From assembly GCA_934526185.1 (NCBI GenBank), contig CAKTAA010000057.1:1-14736 (forward strand): a DNA stretch of 14,736 bases, read 5' to 3'. Made by a program: the position numbers and the translations under genes. Positions 5,749 through 13,443 of this stretch are shown in pieces. Every line of letters begins with the position of its first letter. Within the stretch, counting starts at the first letter, position 1. This DNA is from an uncultured Eubacteriales bacterium (GTDB lineage Bacteria; Bacillota; Clostridia; Oscillospirales; CAG-272). A model generated the notes under the pieces. That model did no database searches. It was not told the origin of the DNA and saw only the letters and a list, made by a program, of their open reading frames with translations.

Positions 5749-6111
5749 ATGAAACAGAAAATTAGAAATCCAGTCACCGTTCTTCTTCTCAGCATTGTTA
5801 CCTGCGGTATTTATGGGTTGTATATTGTGTATCAAATTTCCTTAGAGATTAACAGCTTTGATGGGGATCATTCTGTAAACCCTGCCTTAGAGGTCGTTTT
5901 ATGTCTCTTCACGTGTGGTATTTACAACATATATTGGTGCTATAAATATGCTAAGCTAATCAACGGCATGCAGGTCAAAACAGGAGTATCCTATCCATCT
6001 GATCTATCCCTACCTGTTATTCTGCTGTCGATTTTTGGTTTTTTTGTTGTGGCACTTATGCTCCTGCAGACAGAACTCAACAAGGTTTGGGAGCAGACAA
6101 CAGATTTCTAA
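5749..6111 (+). CDS. DUF4234 domain membrane protein
   Basis: 120 residues with an AAGGAG ribosome site before the ATG. It has about three or four hydrophobic segments (residues 8-28, 45-65, 88-108). A motif occurs twice: IVTCGIYGLYIVYQISLEIN at about 16-35 and LFTCGIYNIYWCYKYAKLIN at about 53-72. That internal duplication of (T)CGIYxxYxxY is typical of DUF4234 proteins, which are small membrane proteins of unknown function. It follows the zinc-ribbon gene on the same strand. Zinc-ribbon and DUF4234 modules are often linked or fused in Clostridia, which fits a shared membrane role, though the role is unknown. Confidence 0.8.
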   Translation: MKQKIRNPVTVLLLSIVTCGIYGLYIVYQISLEINSFDGDHSVNPALEVVLCLFTCGIYNIYWCYKYAKLINGMQVKTGVSYPSDLSLPVILLSIFGFFVVALMLLQTELNKVWEQTTDF

Positions 6112-6410
6112 TGAATGGATTTAAGATTTCTATAATCTGTCGGACGGTCTCCTTTTGAATATCTGCTTATGAAAACGGCCTCTCGGTTTTTCTCTCCGAG
6201 GGGCTCCTTCATAATGAAACCTCTGCTTTTGTATAATTTTTCTGAAAAGAATCAAAACAAGCGATAAACCAAATTAGAAATGGACTGTCAGCTAACTCTA
6301 CAAGCTTGCCGGTGAACAACTTCAAAGCTGTTAAAATTCTATTATCGAGTGGAATAAGAAACACCTATATTATCTCCATATTGCTTTTTTGAAAATTATG
6401 TAAGATGCTC
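6112..6410. other. Intergenic region without a recognisable gene
   Basis: Apart from the hairpin at 6177-6205, nothing was recognised here on either strand: no open frame with a ribosome site, no tRNA-like fold and no repeat. The region ends at the promoter that begins at 6411. Confidence 0.6.
6177..6205 (-). terminator. Hairpin after the DUF4234 gene, possible terminator
   Basis: GGCCTCTCGG (6177-6186) can pair with CCGAGGGGCT (6196-6205) over ten base pairs including two G-T wobbles, with a 9-base loop. On the minus strand GTTTTC follows; on the plus strand there is no T-tract. It probably marks the end of the zinc-ribbon/DUF4234 transcript, but the termination signal is weak. Confidence 0.4.
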
Positions 6411-6439
6411 TTGCCTTTTCTGGAAAAATCGTGTATAAT
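6411..6439 (+). promoter_or_regulatory. Sigma-A promoter for the DUF1846 gene
   Basis: TTGCCT (6411-6416), a 17-base spacer, then a perfect TATAAT (6434-6439). It lies about 35 bases upstream of the DUF1846 start codon, giving a short leader that contains the GGAAGGG ribosome site. Confidence 0.85.
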
Positions 6440-6473
6440 ATTCATATGGATTTTTTAGCGGAAGGGCAGTTAT

Positions 6474-7967
6474 ATGAAACAGCAAATAGGGTTTGACAAC
6501 GAAAAATATATTGCTATGCAGTCCAAGCATATCAAGGAGCGCATTGAGCAATTCGGCGATAAATTATATCTGGAGCTTGGCGGGAAGCTTTTTGACGACT
6601 ATCATGCGTCCAGAGTTCTGCCGGGCTTTAAGCCTGACAGCAAGGTGAAGATGTTGCTGCATCTGGCGGACAAATCGGAAATCGTAATTGCCATCAGTGC
6701 CGTTGACATTGAAAAGAACAAGGTTCGCGGTGATCTTGGCATAACATATGATCTTGATGTTCTGAGACTTATTGATGCTTTTCGGGATATCGGCATGTAT
6801 GTGGGAAGCGTTGTCTTGTGCCAATATGCAGGCCAATATGCCGCAGATGTCTTTAAAAAACGTTTAGAAAAGCTCGGTGTACGTGTATATCTGCACTACC
6901 CCATTGCAGATTATCCCCGTAATATCTCTCATATTGTAAGCGATGATGGTTATGGCCGCAATGAATATATAGAGACAAGCCGTCCACTCATAATTGTAAC
7001 GGCGCCAGGGCCGGGAAGCGGAAAAATGGCCACCTGCCTTTCTCAGCTTTATCACGAGCATAAACGCGGTATCGCTGCGGGATATGCAAAATTTGAAACT
7101 TTCCCTATATGGAATCTTCCGCTTAAGCATCCGGTCAACCTAGCTTATGAGGCTGCTACAGCAGATCTCAATGATCTCAATGTCATTGACCCTTTTCATC
7201 TTGAGGCATATGGCATTACTACCGTTAACTATAACAGGGACGTAGAGTGTTTCCCTGTACTAAATGCAATTTTTGAACGAATCTTGGGGAAAAGCCCATA
7301 TAGATCGCCGACAGATATGGGTGTCAATATGGCTGGCAACTGTATTATAGACGATTATACTGTACGCGAAGCATCTTGCGATGAGATTATATGCCGATAT
7401 TATAAAGCTTGCTGTGACAGACTTATCGGCCGGATTGACGATGAAGCTATCGCAAAGCTTGAAACCATAATGAATCAGGCCGGTATTTCGACGGATCGTC
7501 GGAGAGCGGTAGGTGCTGCGCTGAATAAGGCGGAGGCAACAGGAGAGCCTGCTGCGGCGCTTGAGCTTGAGGATGGCCGTCTGGTAACCGGAAAATCTTC
7601 AAATCTATTGGGAGCGGCTTCGGCCCTGATTTTAAACGCGCTCAAAGTTCTCGCCGATATTTCCGACGAAACGCTTCTGATTACAAAGGAAGTGATCTCG
7701 CCCATTCAACATTTAAAAACACAGCATTTGGGCAATAAGAATCCCCGGCTGCATGTCGATGAAATGCTGTTGGCGCTGTCTATCAGCGCAATTAATAATC
7801 CATTGGCCAAACAGGCAATGGAACGGCTTTCAATGCTTAAAGGCGCAGAAATGCATTCCTCGGTTGTGCTTGCTCCTGTTGACGAGACCACTTTAAAAAA
7901 GCTCGGCATTCGTCTTACATGCGAGCCTGTTTATCAAAGCAAACAACTCTATAGAATGCAGAGATAA
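6474..7967 (+). CDS. DUF1846 domain-containing protein
   Basis: 497 residues, full length for the family. The protein opens IGFDNEKYIAMQSKHIKERIEQFGDKLYLELGGKLFDD and contains RVLPGFKPDSKVKML, SDDGYGRNEYIETSRPLIIVTAPGPGSGKMATCLSQLYHE and SPTDMGVNMAGNCI. All are hallmarks of DUF1846, a conserved cytoplasmic protein of Firmicutes and Actinobacteria whose reaction is not firmly established. The GPGSGK loop at residues 179-184 resembles a phosphate-binding loop, which suggests, but does not prove, nucleotide or phosphate binding. The ATG at 6474 has GGAAGGG at proper distance and a clear promoter before it. It appears to be transcribed alone; the gap to the next gene is 170 bases. Confidence 0.92.
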   Translation: MKQQIGFDNEKYIAMQSKHIKERIEQFGDKLYLELGGKLFDDYHASRVLPGFKPDSKVKMLLHLADKSEIVIAISAVDIEKNKVRGDLGITYDLDVLRLIDAFRDIGMYVGSVVLCQYAGQYAADVFKKRLEKLGVRVYLHYPIADYPRNISHIVSDDGYGRNEYIETSRPLIIVTAPGPGSGKMATCLSQLYHEHKRGIAAGYAKFETFPIWNLPLKHPVNLAYEAATADLNDLNVIDPFHLEAYGITTVNYNRDVECFPVLNAIFERILGKSPYRSPTDMGVNMAGNCIIDDYTVREASCDEIICRYYKACCDRLIGRIDDEAIAKLETIMNQAGISTDRRRAVGAALNKAEATGEPAAALELEDGRLVTGKSSNLLGAASALILNALKVLADISDETLLITKEVISPIQHLKTQHLGNKNPRLHVDEMLLALSISAINNPLAKQAMERLSMLKGAEMHSSVVLAPVDETTLKKLGIRLTCEPVYQSKQLYRMQR

Positions 7968-8139
7968 CGATATTTGAAGATAGAGTGGAATGGAAAGCAC
8001 TTCGGCGGCAAATACTATATTAACTTATCTGCATGATTTATATAAGGCTTTGTCTTTATATAATTCAATATAAAAATATCCGGACGCGAAGGCTGTCATT
8101 ATAAAAGACCTCCGCTTTCCGGTCGAAAGGGTGAATGAA

Positions 8140-8340
8140 ATGGTTGTTACAAAAGAGAGTATTATTGGCGATGTTCTGGATTATGATATGGGGACCTCGG
8201 AATTTTTTCTTGAAATCGGCATGCATTGTCTGGGCTGCCCCTCTGCGCGCGGCGAAAGCATAGAAGATGCCTGCGCCGTTCACAACACGGACGCGGATGA
8301 GTTGGTAAAAAAAATCAACGATTATTTATCGGAAAAATAA
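8140..8340 (+). CDS. DUF1858 / hybrid-cluster-protein-associated redox disulfide domain protein
   Basis: 66 residues, one small domain. VTKESIIGDVLDYDMGTSEFFLEIGMHCLGCPSARGESIEDACAVH is typical of the DUF1858 family, also described as the hybrid-cluster-protein-associated disulfide domain. C30 and C33 form a CxxC pair at a helix start, and C45 is a third conserved-looking cysteine. The family is thought to have a redox or metal-related role, but its partner is unknown. The frame is open from GTG 8131, but AAAGGG at 8126-8131 is spaced correctly only for ATG 8140. A TATAAT at 8059-8064 with a weak -35 could be its promoter. No hybrid-cluster gene lies nearby. Confidence 0.85.
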   Translation: MVVTKESIIGDVLDYDMGTSEFFLEIGMHCLGCPSARGESIEDACAVHNTDADELVKKINDYLSEK

Positions 8341-8382
8341 TCAGTAAAAATATCGAACCGGGTTTCACAATCCACCAATACC

Positions 8383-8457
8383 AAAAGCCGCCGTTTCAGC
8401 AACCGTGTTTCTTCCCCCTTTTTCGGGCTGGGAAAACCGGAGATGTCGGCGGTTTTT
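8383..8457 (+). terminator. Large-loop hairpin ending in T5, terminator or leader structure
   Basis: AAAAGCCGCCG (8383-8393) pairs with CGGCGGTTTTT (8447-8457) over eleven positions with one G-T wobble; a 53-base loop lies between and could fold further. The GC-rich stem followed by T5 fits an intrinsic terminator for the DUF1858 gene. The unusually long loop, and the position 50 bases before trmK, leave open a regulated leader. Confidence 0.55.
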
Positions 8458-8507
8458 CTTGTGTTTCTTTTTCTCTGTTCACTAATGTAAAAACCGGAGG
8501 ATCAAGC

Positions 8508-9269
8508 ATGCTGACTTTTGAAAACGCTTTGCCGATTTCTGATAAAATGAATCATACTACCGCTTTTTCTCCCGTTATCCGGCTGGATGATCGTTTGACT
8601 GCTGCGGCTGACTTTGTACGGAGCGGTGTGCGCATTGCAGATATTGGCTCTGATCATGCCTATCTACCGATTTATCTTGTACAGATCGGACGCTGTCACA
8701 GCGCTGTCGCAACGGATATTCGCAAAGGACCGCTGAGGGCCGCTGAGGAACACGTCGCTAAATTTAAGCTTGACGGCTGGATTTCTCTGTTTCAGGCAGA
8801 CGGTTTGCACGGCATCGAAAGGTTCACGCCGGACGATATCCTTCTTTGCGGCATGGGGGGAGAATTGATAGCGGAAATTTTGAAAAGATCCTCTTATATA
8901 CGCTGCGCTGAAATCCATTTGATAATGCAGCCGATGACCATGCAGTCTTATCTTCGAAAATGGCTGGCCGCAGAAGGCTTCCGGATTCACAAAGAAAAGC
9001 TGGCTGCAGCAAATGGGAAAATATATCCGGTCCTACTTGCCTCCTATGATGGTATAAAGCGTACATTTACTGAAGCCGAATACCTGTTAGGCGCATATTT
9101 GATTCAAAACCGTTTTTCACCGGAGCTGAAAAATTTATTTCCTTTGCTGCTTGAAAACCGGATACGCACATTCCGCAAGATTGCAGACGGAAAAATCAGG
9201 GCAGGAAAAGATATTTATTATGAAAAGCAGCTTCTCTCAGAGCTGCTCCTACTCGAACAAACGGAGTAA
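8508..9269 (+). CDS. trmK: TrmK, tRNA (adenine-22-N1)-methyltransferase
   Basis: 253 residues, near the family's usual 230-240, with about 20 extra at the N-terminus. TrmK uses S-adenosylmethionine to make m1A at position 22 of certain tRNAs in Gram-positive bacteria. Residues 26-31 (LDDRLTAAADFV follows) lead into motif I, ADIGSDHAYLP at 44-54, the SAM-binding loop. Further family signatures are ATDIRKGPL at 68-76, GMGG at 115-118, and LIMQPM at 138-143 with the expected QPM. The C-terminal third is helical. GGAGG lies 7 bases before ATG 8508; M14 is a possible alternative that would remove the extension. The Nif3-like gene follows after 29 bases, the arrangement found in many Firmicutes (yqfN-yqfO). 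Confidence 0.93.
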   Translation: MLTFENALPISDKMNHTTAFSPVIRLDDRLTAAADFVRSGVRIADIGSDHAYLPIYLVQIGRCHSAVATDIRKGPLRAAEEHVAKFKLDGWISLFQADGLHGIERFTPDDILLCGMGGELIAEILKRSSYIRCAEIHLIMQPMTMQSYLRKWLAAEGFRIHKEKLAAANGKIYPVLLASYDGIKRTFTEAEYLLGAYLIQNRFSPELKNLFPLLLENRIRTFRKIADGKIRAGKDIYYEKQLLSELLLLEQTE

Positions 9270-9298
9270 AAAACATTTTTTGAAAGGAACGGACAAGC

Positions 9299-10072
9299 AT
9301 GACAGTCATAAAAGATATTGTTCGGTATTTCAATGAGAAAATTCCCTCTTCGTTGTCCTGTGCTTGGGACAATGACGGATTGATGTGCTGTCCGGACGAA
9401 TCGGCGCCGGTCAGCGGCGTTCTCTGCGCGCTTGATATTACGGACGACGTAATACACGAAGCGGAAGCGCTCGGCTTCAATCTCATTCTGACGCATCATC
9501 CCCTGCTTTTTCGTCCGATTCGTTCCGTACTTCCCTCTCAGCCCTCTGCGCGATATGTGATCTCTCTTATATCAAAGGAAATTTCTGTTCTCTCCTATCA
9601 TACACGGCTGGACGCCGTGGAAGGCGGAGTCAACGATCAGCTTGCCGCTCTTTTTCGGGCGCAAATAATCGGCTGTTTCGGTCCCGAAGGAGAAGAGGTT
9701 GGCAGAATGGTCAGGCTTCCAACGCCGCTTACGGCAAAAGACTTTGCCGATCATGTCAAGCGAACCCTGAAATGCCCATCTATAACCCTTGTCAATCCCG
9801 AAAAATCCGTTAAGACAGTCGCTGTTGTCGGCGGTGAGGGGCGTGATTACATCAGTCCGGCTATTTCCTGTGGTGCAGATATCATGCTTACGGGAAATGT
9901 CGGATATCACGGCATGCTTGATGCTGCTGCTCAGGGACTTGCGGTGATTGAGGCGGGCCATGATTATACAGAAAGAATCATAGCCTCCTGGCTTTATAGA
10001 GAAATTCAAAAAGAGTTTCCCGCCCTGTCGGCCGCAATATCAGAAATCCCCTCTCCAATCGTATATCTGTAA
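9299..10072 (+). CDS. Nif3-like dinuclear metal centre protein (DUF34/YqfO family)
   Basis: 257 residues. This is the short form of the family, without the extra central domain that makes Bacillus YqfO about 370 residues. Expected metal ligands are present: THHPL with H66-H67, SYHTRLDAVEGGVN with D105, and AGHDYTE with H221 and E225. Relatives form hexameric rings with a two-metal site; GTP cyclohydrolase I type 2 is an old database name that is not well supported. The segment TGNVGYH (198-204) has N where the family usually has D (TGDxxYH), a position that is not one of the ligands above. It lies in an operon with trmK. The ribosome site is modest (GAAAGGA, spaced a little long). Confidence 0.92.
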   Translation: MTVIKDIVRYFNEKIPSSLSCAWDNDGLMCCPDESAPVSGVLCALDITDDVIHEAEALGFNLILTHHPLLFRPIRSVLPSQPSARYVISLISKEISVLSYHTRLDAVEGGVNDQLAALFRAQIIGCFGPEGEEVGRMVRLPTPLTAKDFADHVKRTLKCPSITLVNPEKSVKTVAVVGGEGRDYISPAISCGADIMLTGNVGYHGMLDAAAQGLAVIEAGHDYTERIIASWLYREIQKEFPALSAAISEIPSPIVYL

Positions 10073-10275
10073 TTATTAAGGCGTTCAAGGAATGTTACGA
10101 TTTGCTTTGAGCGTTCCTATGTCAGAAAAATCATATGCCATATCATTTCATATTAGCTGTATAGCTTCGATTTTAATGTACTAAATTACGTAACAGCAAA
10201 GCTTGAAAAGAAAAACATTTCCATATTAATGAATAATGCTTGAATAAGGGCCGAAAGCCTGTCTTTCAACATTTT

Positions 10276-10320
10276 GGCGGAGATTGCAATGAATTGCAGG
10301 GCTTCGTTTGCATTTCCGCC
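10276..10320 (+). promoter_or_regulatory. Two-part hairpin in the rqcH leader
   Basis: GGCGGA (10276-10281) pairs with TCCGCC (10315-10320), and inside it TGCAA (10285-10289) pairs with TTGCA (10308-10312), separated by a small internal loop. A weak T-run (GCTTTTA) follows, 37 bases before the rqcH start. It could be an attenuator or simply the terminator of the trmK operon. No known riboswitch class is recognised. The rest of the 10073-10356 gap shows no clear gene. Confidence 0.4.
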
Positions 10321-10356
10321 GCTTTTAAAAATTACGGTAATATAAAGGAGTAACTT

Positions 10357-12120
10357 ATGGCTTTTGATGCGGGTATGGTTGCCGCTGTTGCACACGAACT
10401 GAAACATCTCCTCCTCGGAGGGAGAATCGATAAAATATATCAGCCGGAAAAGGACGAAGTTACCCTGCTGATCAGAGGGGCACACGAAAATTTTCGGCTT
10501 TTGATATCTGCAGGAAACCGGAATCCTCGGATTCAGCTCTCCTATTACAACAAGGAAAATCCGCAGAGCGCCCCCATGTTCTGCATGCTTTTGCGTAAGC
10601 ATTTATCTGGTGCGCGGATTACCGCCATTCGCCAGCCGGGGTTTGAACGCATTGTAATCATAGAATGCGAGGGCCGGGATGAGATGGGCTTTTTCTGTAA
10701 ACGCAATCTGATTGCTGAAATTATGGGAAAATACAGCAATATTATATTGACGGACGGTGACGGACGGATTATCAGTGCTATCAAAACTGTCGATTTTACG
10801 ACAAGCCAGAAGCGTCAGGTTTTGCCCGGTATGCTGTATGAGCTTCCACCGGCACAGGATAAGTTCAATCCGCTTGGGGAAACCATGAAAATGTTTCTCA
10901 GCCGACTCGATGCTGCTCCCGATGATCTCCCAGCGGAAAAATGGATTTCCGGCACCTATCTGGGGTTATCTAGGCTCATTTCCCGGGAAATTGTGTGGCG
11001 GGCGTCACACTCCGCTGACACAGCGGTAAATGACTGCAGCTCTGCGGAGCTGTGGAACGCCTTTTCCCTTGTTGTCGACACAATCAGGAGCGGTTCCTTT
11101 GAGCCCACCCTGCTTTTGACACCTGACGGCATACCAGCCGAATACAGTTTTATTTCGATTTTTCAGTACGAAAACTTATGGAAATCCGAAAAAGCGGAAA
11201 GTGTTGGCGAGCTTTTGGATCGTTACTTTTTTGAACGTGACAGAGCTGACAGAATTCGTCAGCGCGCTTCGGATTTGCTGAAGCTCATCGGAGCGGCGGA
11301 GAACAGGCTCACAAAAAAAATTGCACATCAGCAGCAAGAAATTGCCGCCTGCGCTGAAAAAGATAGCTTCCGTAAATACGGCGATCTTATTACAGCAAAT
11401 ATTTACCGTTTGAAGCGAGGCGCGGCACTCGTTTCTCTTCCGGATTACTCCGCCGAGGACTTCGCCCCTGTCGAAATTTCTCTTGATCCGCGGCTGACAC
11501 CGGCACAGAATGCCCAGCGATATTATAAACGGTATAACAAAGCCAAAACTGCTGAATCAGAGCTTTCCCGCCAAATAAACCTGGCGGAAAGTGAACTGGA
11601 ATATCTGAAATCCGTTTTAGATGCCATAGATAAGGCTGAATCGGAAACAGATCTTATGGAAATCCGTGCGGAGCTGTATCAAAGCGGTTATGCATCACGA
11701 ATGAAGCAATACAAAGAGCAAAAGGTAAAAAAATCAAAGCCGCTTGTCTTTCATACGACAAACGGCTTTAAGGTGCTGTGTGGAAAAAATAACCTGCAAA
11801 ATGAGTACATTACGCATAAATTAGCGTCGAAAAACGATATCTGGTTTCATGTAAAGAATCTCCCCGGTTCTCATGTTGTTATGTTCTGCGGAGATTCTGA
11901 GGAAGACCCGCCTGAAACAGACTTTACAGAGGCAGCCGTAATTGCGGCGTTTTACTCTAAAGCGTCTGAGGCCAAACACGTCCCGGTTGATTATACTCAG
12001 GTACGAAACCTGAAGAAACCGGCCGGCGCCAAGCCCGGTATGGTGATTTACCATACCAACTGGACCGCCTATGTCACGCCGAATCGCGAGATTGTTGACC
12101 ATTTGCGGATTGTGCAGTAA
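10357..12120 (+). CDS. rqcH: RqcH, NFACT-family ribosome quality control factor
   Basis: 587 residues, the usual length of RqcH (also annotated fibronectin-binding protein A, FbpA). RqcH binds stalled 50S subunits carrying peptidyl-tRNA and recruits alanyl-tRNA to add C-terminal alanine tails that mark the peptide for degradation. The NFACT-N domain covers residues 1-180 (MAFDAGMVAAVAHEL, GRIDKIYQPEKDEV, FCMLLRKHL). Helix-hairpin and coiled-coil regions span about 285-450. The NFACT-R domain covers about 463-575 (FKVLCGKNNLQNEYITHKLASKNDIWFHVKNLPGSHVV). The functional DR motif is ER here (E97-R98). An ideal AAGGAG precedes ATG 10357. It runs convergently to the DUF3048 gene, with only 17 bases between stop codons. 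Confidence 0.95.
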   Translation: MAFDAGMVAAVAHELKHLLLGGRIDKIYQPEKDEVTLLIRGAHENFRLLISAGNRNPRIQLSYYNKENPQSAPMFCMLLRKHLSGARITAIRQPGFERIVIIECEGRDEMGFFCKRNLIAEIMGKYSNIILTDGDGRIISAIKTVDFTTSQKRQVLPGMLYELPPAQDKFNPLGETMKMFLSRLDAAPDDLPAEKWISGTYLGLSRLISREIVWRASHSADTAVNDCSSAELWNAFSLVVDTIRSGSFEPTLLLTPDGIPAEYSFISIFQYENLWKSEKAESVGELLDRYFFERDRADRIRQRASDLLKLIGAAENRLTKKIAHQQQEIAACAEKDSFRKYGDLITANIYRLKRGAALVSLPDYSAEDFAPVEISLDPRLTPAQNAQRYYKRYNKAKTAESELSRQINLAESELEYLKSVLDAIDKAESETDLMEIRAELYQSGYASRMKQYKEQKVKKSKPLVFHTTNGFKVLCGKNNLQNEYITHKLASKNDIWFHVKNLPGSHVVMFCGDSEEDPPETDFTEAAVIAAFYSKASEAKHVPVDYTQVRNLKKPAGAKPGMVIYHTNWTAYVTPNREIVDHLRIVQ

Positions 12121-12137
12121 ATTGGTATAAATATGCA

Positions 12138-13274
12138 TTAAGTATCTTTGATAAACGTAACAGTTTTCTTATCAGCTGTGTCCATAACAGAGATAAATGT
12201 TTTGCCCACGTTTAAATAGACCGTTGAACCGTCATCATACGAAAAGGCAATCGGACTGTCCATATCAGATTTTTCCCACAGAATCGGCAGATATTTTCCC
12301 CGTGTAATCAGATATCCGGTACCGCTACCTGTCGTATCTATTGTAATATGATTATAACTGTCGGCCGTATACGTAAATGGACAAAATAAAATAATTACAT
12401 TATCAAATGCAAGCTGTTCGCCGGTTGCACCATCCACATGCGGCTTTCCGTTTTGTGACCGTAGATATTTATACTCCTGAGTGTCATAAGTAAAAACAGC
12501 CGATTGTGAGGCTGAATAGGTTGTTGTGATTTCAGTAGCTTCTCCCCCCTTATCGAGCGTCACTGTGTTGTCAGCGGAAATAAAGTGCAGCGGGCTTTCG
12601 AATCCGTCGTCTATCTGTGTCCGGATTTTTTTGTATGCAATGGCCTCTGCTATACTTTCACCTTTTATCATAAGTGTATGTTCGTACCGCATTGTTTTCA
12701 AACGCTCCGGATCCCTGTAAAAGTATTGCGTTACAGCGCCGCCGTTTACCCCGTCAATATTGTCCACCTGACGGCTTTGAAGCTGTGTATATGCTTCGCT
12801 GCTGCCGCCGGCATGCACATATATCGCATCATGATTGGCGGCGAAATCAAGATAATACTCACGAGACGAACGCACCGATCCGATGACATCTACAGAAGAG
12901 CCTTCTGAATACAATGCAAGCAGCCGTGTTAAGCCGCCTTCCACTTCGCATTCATAAATAACGTCTGCGTCGGCAATTCCTACCTGCGGCAATGCAGCGC
13001 TTATATTATTGAGCATAACGGATACCGGGCGCTGTAACAACAGAGTTTCGTCGCATGGAAGACCGGTCAGCGGATTGCGGGGACCTTCGTCCGGCTCTGG
13101 CAGATTTGTTTCCTCGTTTGTATCTTCATGTGATGAATCGGTAATATTTGACATATCAGAATCAAGGTTGCCTCCCGTTTGACTGGCACAGCCGACAGCC
13201 AGAAGTATAAGAAATGCAAACAAAAAAAGCAGAAGCTGTTTCGGCCGCAAAATTTTATGTATAATTCGATTCAT
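12138..13274 (-). CDS. DUF3048 (YerB-like) lipoprotein
   Basis: 378 residues. A basic N-terminus, a hydrophobic stretch and the lipobox AVGC (Cys29) mark a lipoprotein anchored outside the membrane. A polar, acidic linker follows at about 30-62 (DSDMSNITDSSHEDTNEETN). The DUF3048 domain follows: RNPLTGLPCDE, RPVSVMLNN, PQVGIADADVIYECEVEGGLTRLLALY, IGSVRSSREYYLDFAANHDAIYVHAGGS. The C-terminal part (YLRSQNGKPHVDGATG, YLNVGKTFISVM) matches the second domain. The function is not established. The frame is open to GTG 13283, but GAAAGGTG is spaced for ATG 13274, which is chosen. The gene appears monocistronic. Confidence 0.9.
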   Translation of the reverse strand: MNRIIHKILRPKQLLLFLFAFLILLAVGCASQTGGNLDSDMSNITDSSHEDTNEETNLPEPDEGPRNPLTGLPCDETLLLQRPVSVMLNNISAALPQVGIADADVIYECEVEGGLTRLLALYSEGSSVDVIGSVRSSREYYLDFAANHDAIYVHAGGSSEAYTQLQSRQVDNIDGVNGGAVTQYFYRDPERLKTMRYEHTLMIKGESIAEAIAYKKIRTQIDDGFESPLHFISADNTVTLDKGGEATEITTTYSASQSAVFTYDTQEYKYLRSQNGKPHVDGATGEQLAFDNVIILFCPFTYTADSYNHITIDTTGSGTGYLITRGKYLPILWEKSDMDSPIAFSYDDGSTVYLNVGKTFISVMDTADKKTVTFIKDT

Positions 13275-13294
13275 AAAAAACACCTTTCTTTTTT

Positions 13295-13319
13295 AAATTT
13301 CTAACGTTGTAAGAAATTT
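13295..13319. repeat. Perfect inverted repeat upstream of the DUF3048 gene
   Basis: AAATTTCT (13295-13302) and AGAAATTT (13312-13319) are exact inverse complements with a 9-base centre containing AACGTT. It lies about 20 bases upstream of the start codon, just before the ribosome site. An operator is possible; no regulator is identified. The remainder of 13320-13443 is very AT-rich with no convincing promoter hexamer pair. Confidence 0.45.
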
Positions 13320-13443
13320 ATTATTCTATTGAATATCAAAACGCCTTCGGAAATAATAAATTTTATATTTAAAAATATACTAACTATGTTTTATTTTTAA
13401 ATATAATCTACATTACTTACCCTGATTATACAAAAATTCAATT

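Noticed and set aside
10186..10602. Open frame of 138 codons on the minus strand across the rqcH leader
   Set aside because: It runs antisense into the start of rqcH, has no convincing ribosome site, and its protein resembles no family.
12037..12057. Perfect 8-base hairpin GGTATGGT/ACCATACC inside rqcH, sharing its octamer with the terminator in spoVAD
   Set aside because: It lies within well-conserved NFACT-R coding sequence, has no T-tract, and an 8-base match is easily coincidental.
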